Source: Verrucomicrobiota bacterium (GTDB lineage Bacteria > Verrucomicrobiota > Verrucomicrobiia > Limisphaerales > SIBE01). From it: a stretch of DNA of 42,256 bases. The stretch spans positions 1 through 42,256 of the forward strand of contig JAIPJX010000025.1 in assembly GCA_021733945.1 (NCBI GenBank), given 5' to 3'. The position numbers and the translations under genes are program-made. Below are positions 41,886 through 42,256 of the stretch, piece by piece; the first letter of the stretch is position 1; every line of letters starts with the position of its first letter. The notes under the pieces are model-generated. The model made no database searches. It was not told the origin of the DNA and saw only the letters and a list, made by a program, of their open reading frames with translations.

Positions 41886-42256
41886 AAGACAATTCCTTTT
41901 GTCTGACTGTTTGTTTTGTTTTTAGTTTTGTTTTGACGGCTTCCTTGCCGGGAAAACTTTAATTCAGGTGTTTTCCAGTCTCCTGCGCGACAATGCGGTC
42001 TATCGCTGACCAAGGATGAATCGCTGAACTCATCGATGCCGCTGATGCAACATCGGAGAACCGCCAACTCAACCAAATCGTTCGTGCACGGGATTCCGCT
42101 CCGCTGGACCGCCGCGCCGGGGCGCACCCCGCCGTCGTCACGTTCCAGCGACTTCACGCAATCCATGCCTATGTCCAGCCTTCGATTCATCTTCCGAATC
42201 CGGCCTGGCGGTCTTCTCTCAGTCCCGGCGATCTCCGGTTCCCGCGTACGGGCGAC
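41886..42256. other. 371-nt region upstream of flagellin; no gene assigned
   Basis: The 60 nt next to the flagellin ATG are A-rich on the coding strand and probably form its untranslated leader. Beyond about 41970 the sequence becomes GC-rich. A plus-strand frame from 42020 is open to the window edge but has no usable start codon; another from an ATG at 42036 and a minus-strand frame also reach the edge. None shows a recognisable protein. A gene cut by the right edge is possible but cannot be called. Confidence 0.5.
41933..41961 (-). promoter_or_regulatory. Putative flagellar sigma-28-type promoter of flagellin
   Basis: On the minus strand, TAAAGTTT (41961 to 41954) exactly matches the enterobacterial FliA -35 box. 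GCCGTCAA (41940 to 41933) matches the -10 box GCCGATAA at 6 of 8 positions. The spacer is 13 nt rather than the usual 11, which lowers confidence. The transcript would have a leader of about 40 nt. Confidence 0.4.

Noticed and set aside
41873-42190. A 105-codon minus-strand frame upstream of flagellin
   Set aside because: It overlaps the flagellin start, passes through the A-rich leader as a Lys/Asn/Thr/Gln run and shows no domain.

Overview
The window looks like a chromosomal segment of a Gram-negative, flagellated member of the Verrucomicrobiota, by inference close to the Limisphaerales/Pedosphaerales. Five things point there: a Kdo transferase (waaA, so LPS is made); a 1,175-residue PVC-type dehydrogenase/cytochrome fusion; SxtI/J/K-like and NnrS genes in a high-GC background; two palindromic intergenic repeats of a kind I associate with verrucomicrobial genomes; and flagellin plus PilT. 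Taxonomy is inferred from gene content, not from a marker tree. I found no rRNA, tRNA, CRISPR array, insertion sequence or prophage. The region reads as a stable chromosomal backbone with many short transcription units.

Layout. 1-3447 (minus strand): prmC, murA, a small anchored protein, a zinc-ribbon protein and the start of a secreted protein cut by the left edge. 3592-5555 (plus): a LysM envelope protein, a PH-like membrane protein and tcdA. 5616-8038 (minus): an SxtK-like/SxtI-like/SxtJ-like carbamoyltransferase triad, divergent from a FecR-domain exported protein (8169-8915) that has its own promoter and a strong terminator. 9061-12377 (plus): a compact core operon coaD-yceD(DUF177)-rpmF-plsX-fabH, then a PilZ-like protein and pilT. 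13958-15298 (minus): waaA. 15299-15745 is a non-coding stretch with a nested palindrome. 15746-17978 (plus): a tandem universal-stress protein and a glycosyltransferase. 18066-19577 (minus): a Na+/H+-antiporter-like or citrate-transporter-like protein. 19706-24023 (plus): the PVC heme protein, ispF and a small conserved protein. 24251-25588: an NtrC-type sigma-54 activator. 25604-26416 (minus): an inositol-monophosphatase-family enzyme, divergent from NnrS (26536-27798). A long nested inverted repeat separates nnrS from a convergent secreted metalloprotease (27946-29727). 29826-31684 (plus): a FIST-domain protein translationally coupled to trmB. 31738-33441 (minus): an EboD-like sugar-phosphate cyclase and a 4-TM holin-family membrane protein. 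33651-36389: an unusual 912-residue double UxaA protein. 36531-40973: an M29-like peptidase, an ovothiol-type N-methyltransferase (OvoA C-terminal type) and a complete polar amino-acid ABC transporter, closed by a bidirectional terminator. 41064-41885 (minus): flagellin.

The most interesting items are these. The UxaA protein appears to be a full internal duplication in which the two halves keep complementary sets of cysteine motifs. A stand-alone ovothiol methyltransferase sits next to an amino-acid importer. The SxtI/J/K-like triad lies outside any visible toxin cluster. The two palindromic intergenic elements, at 15487-15566 and 27797-27918, have perfect or near-perfect nested arms. All functional calls rest on motif recognition by eye; no database search was run.
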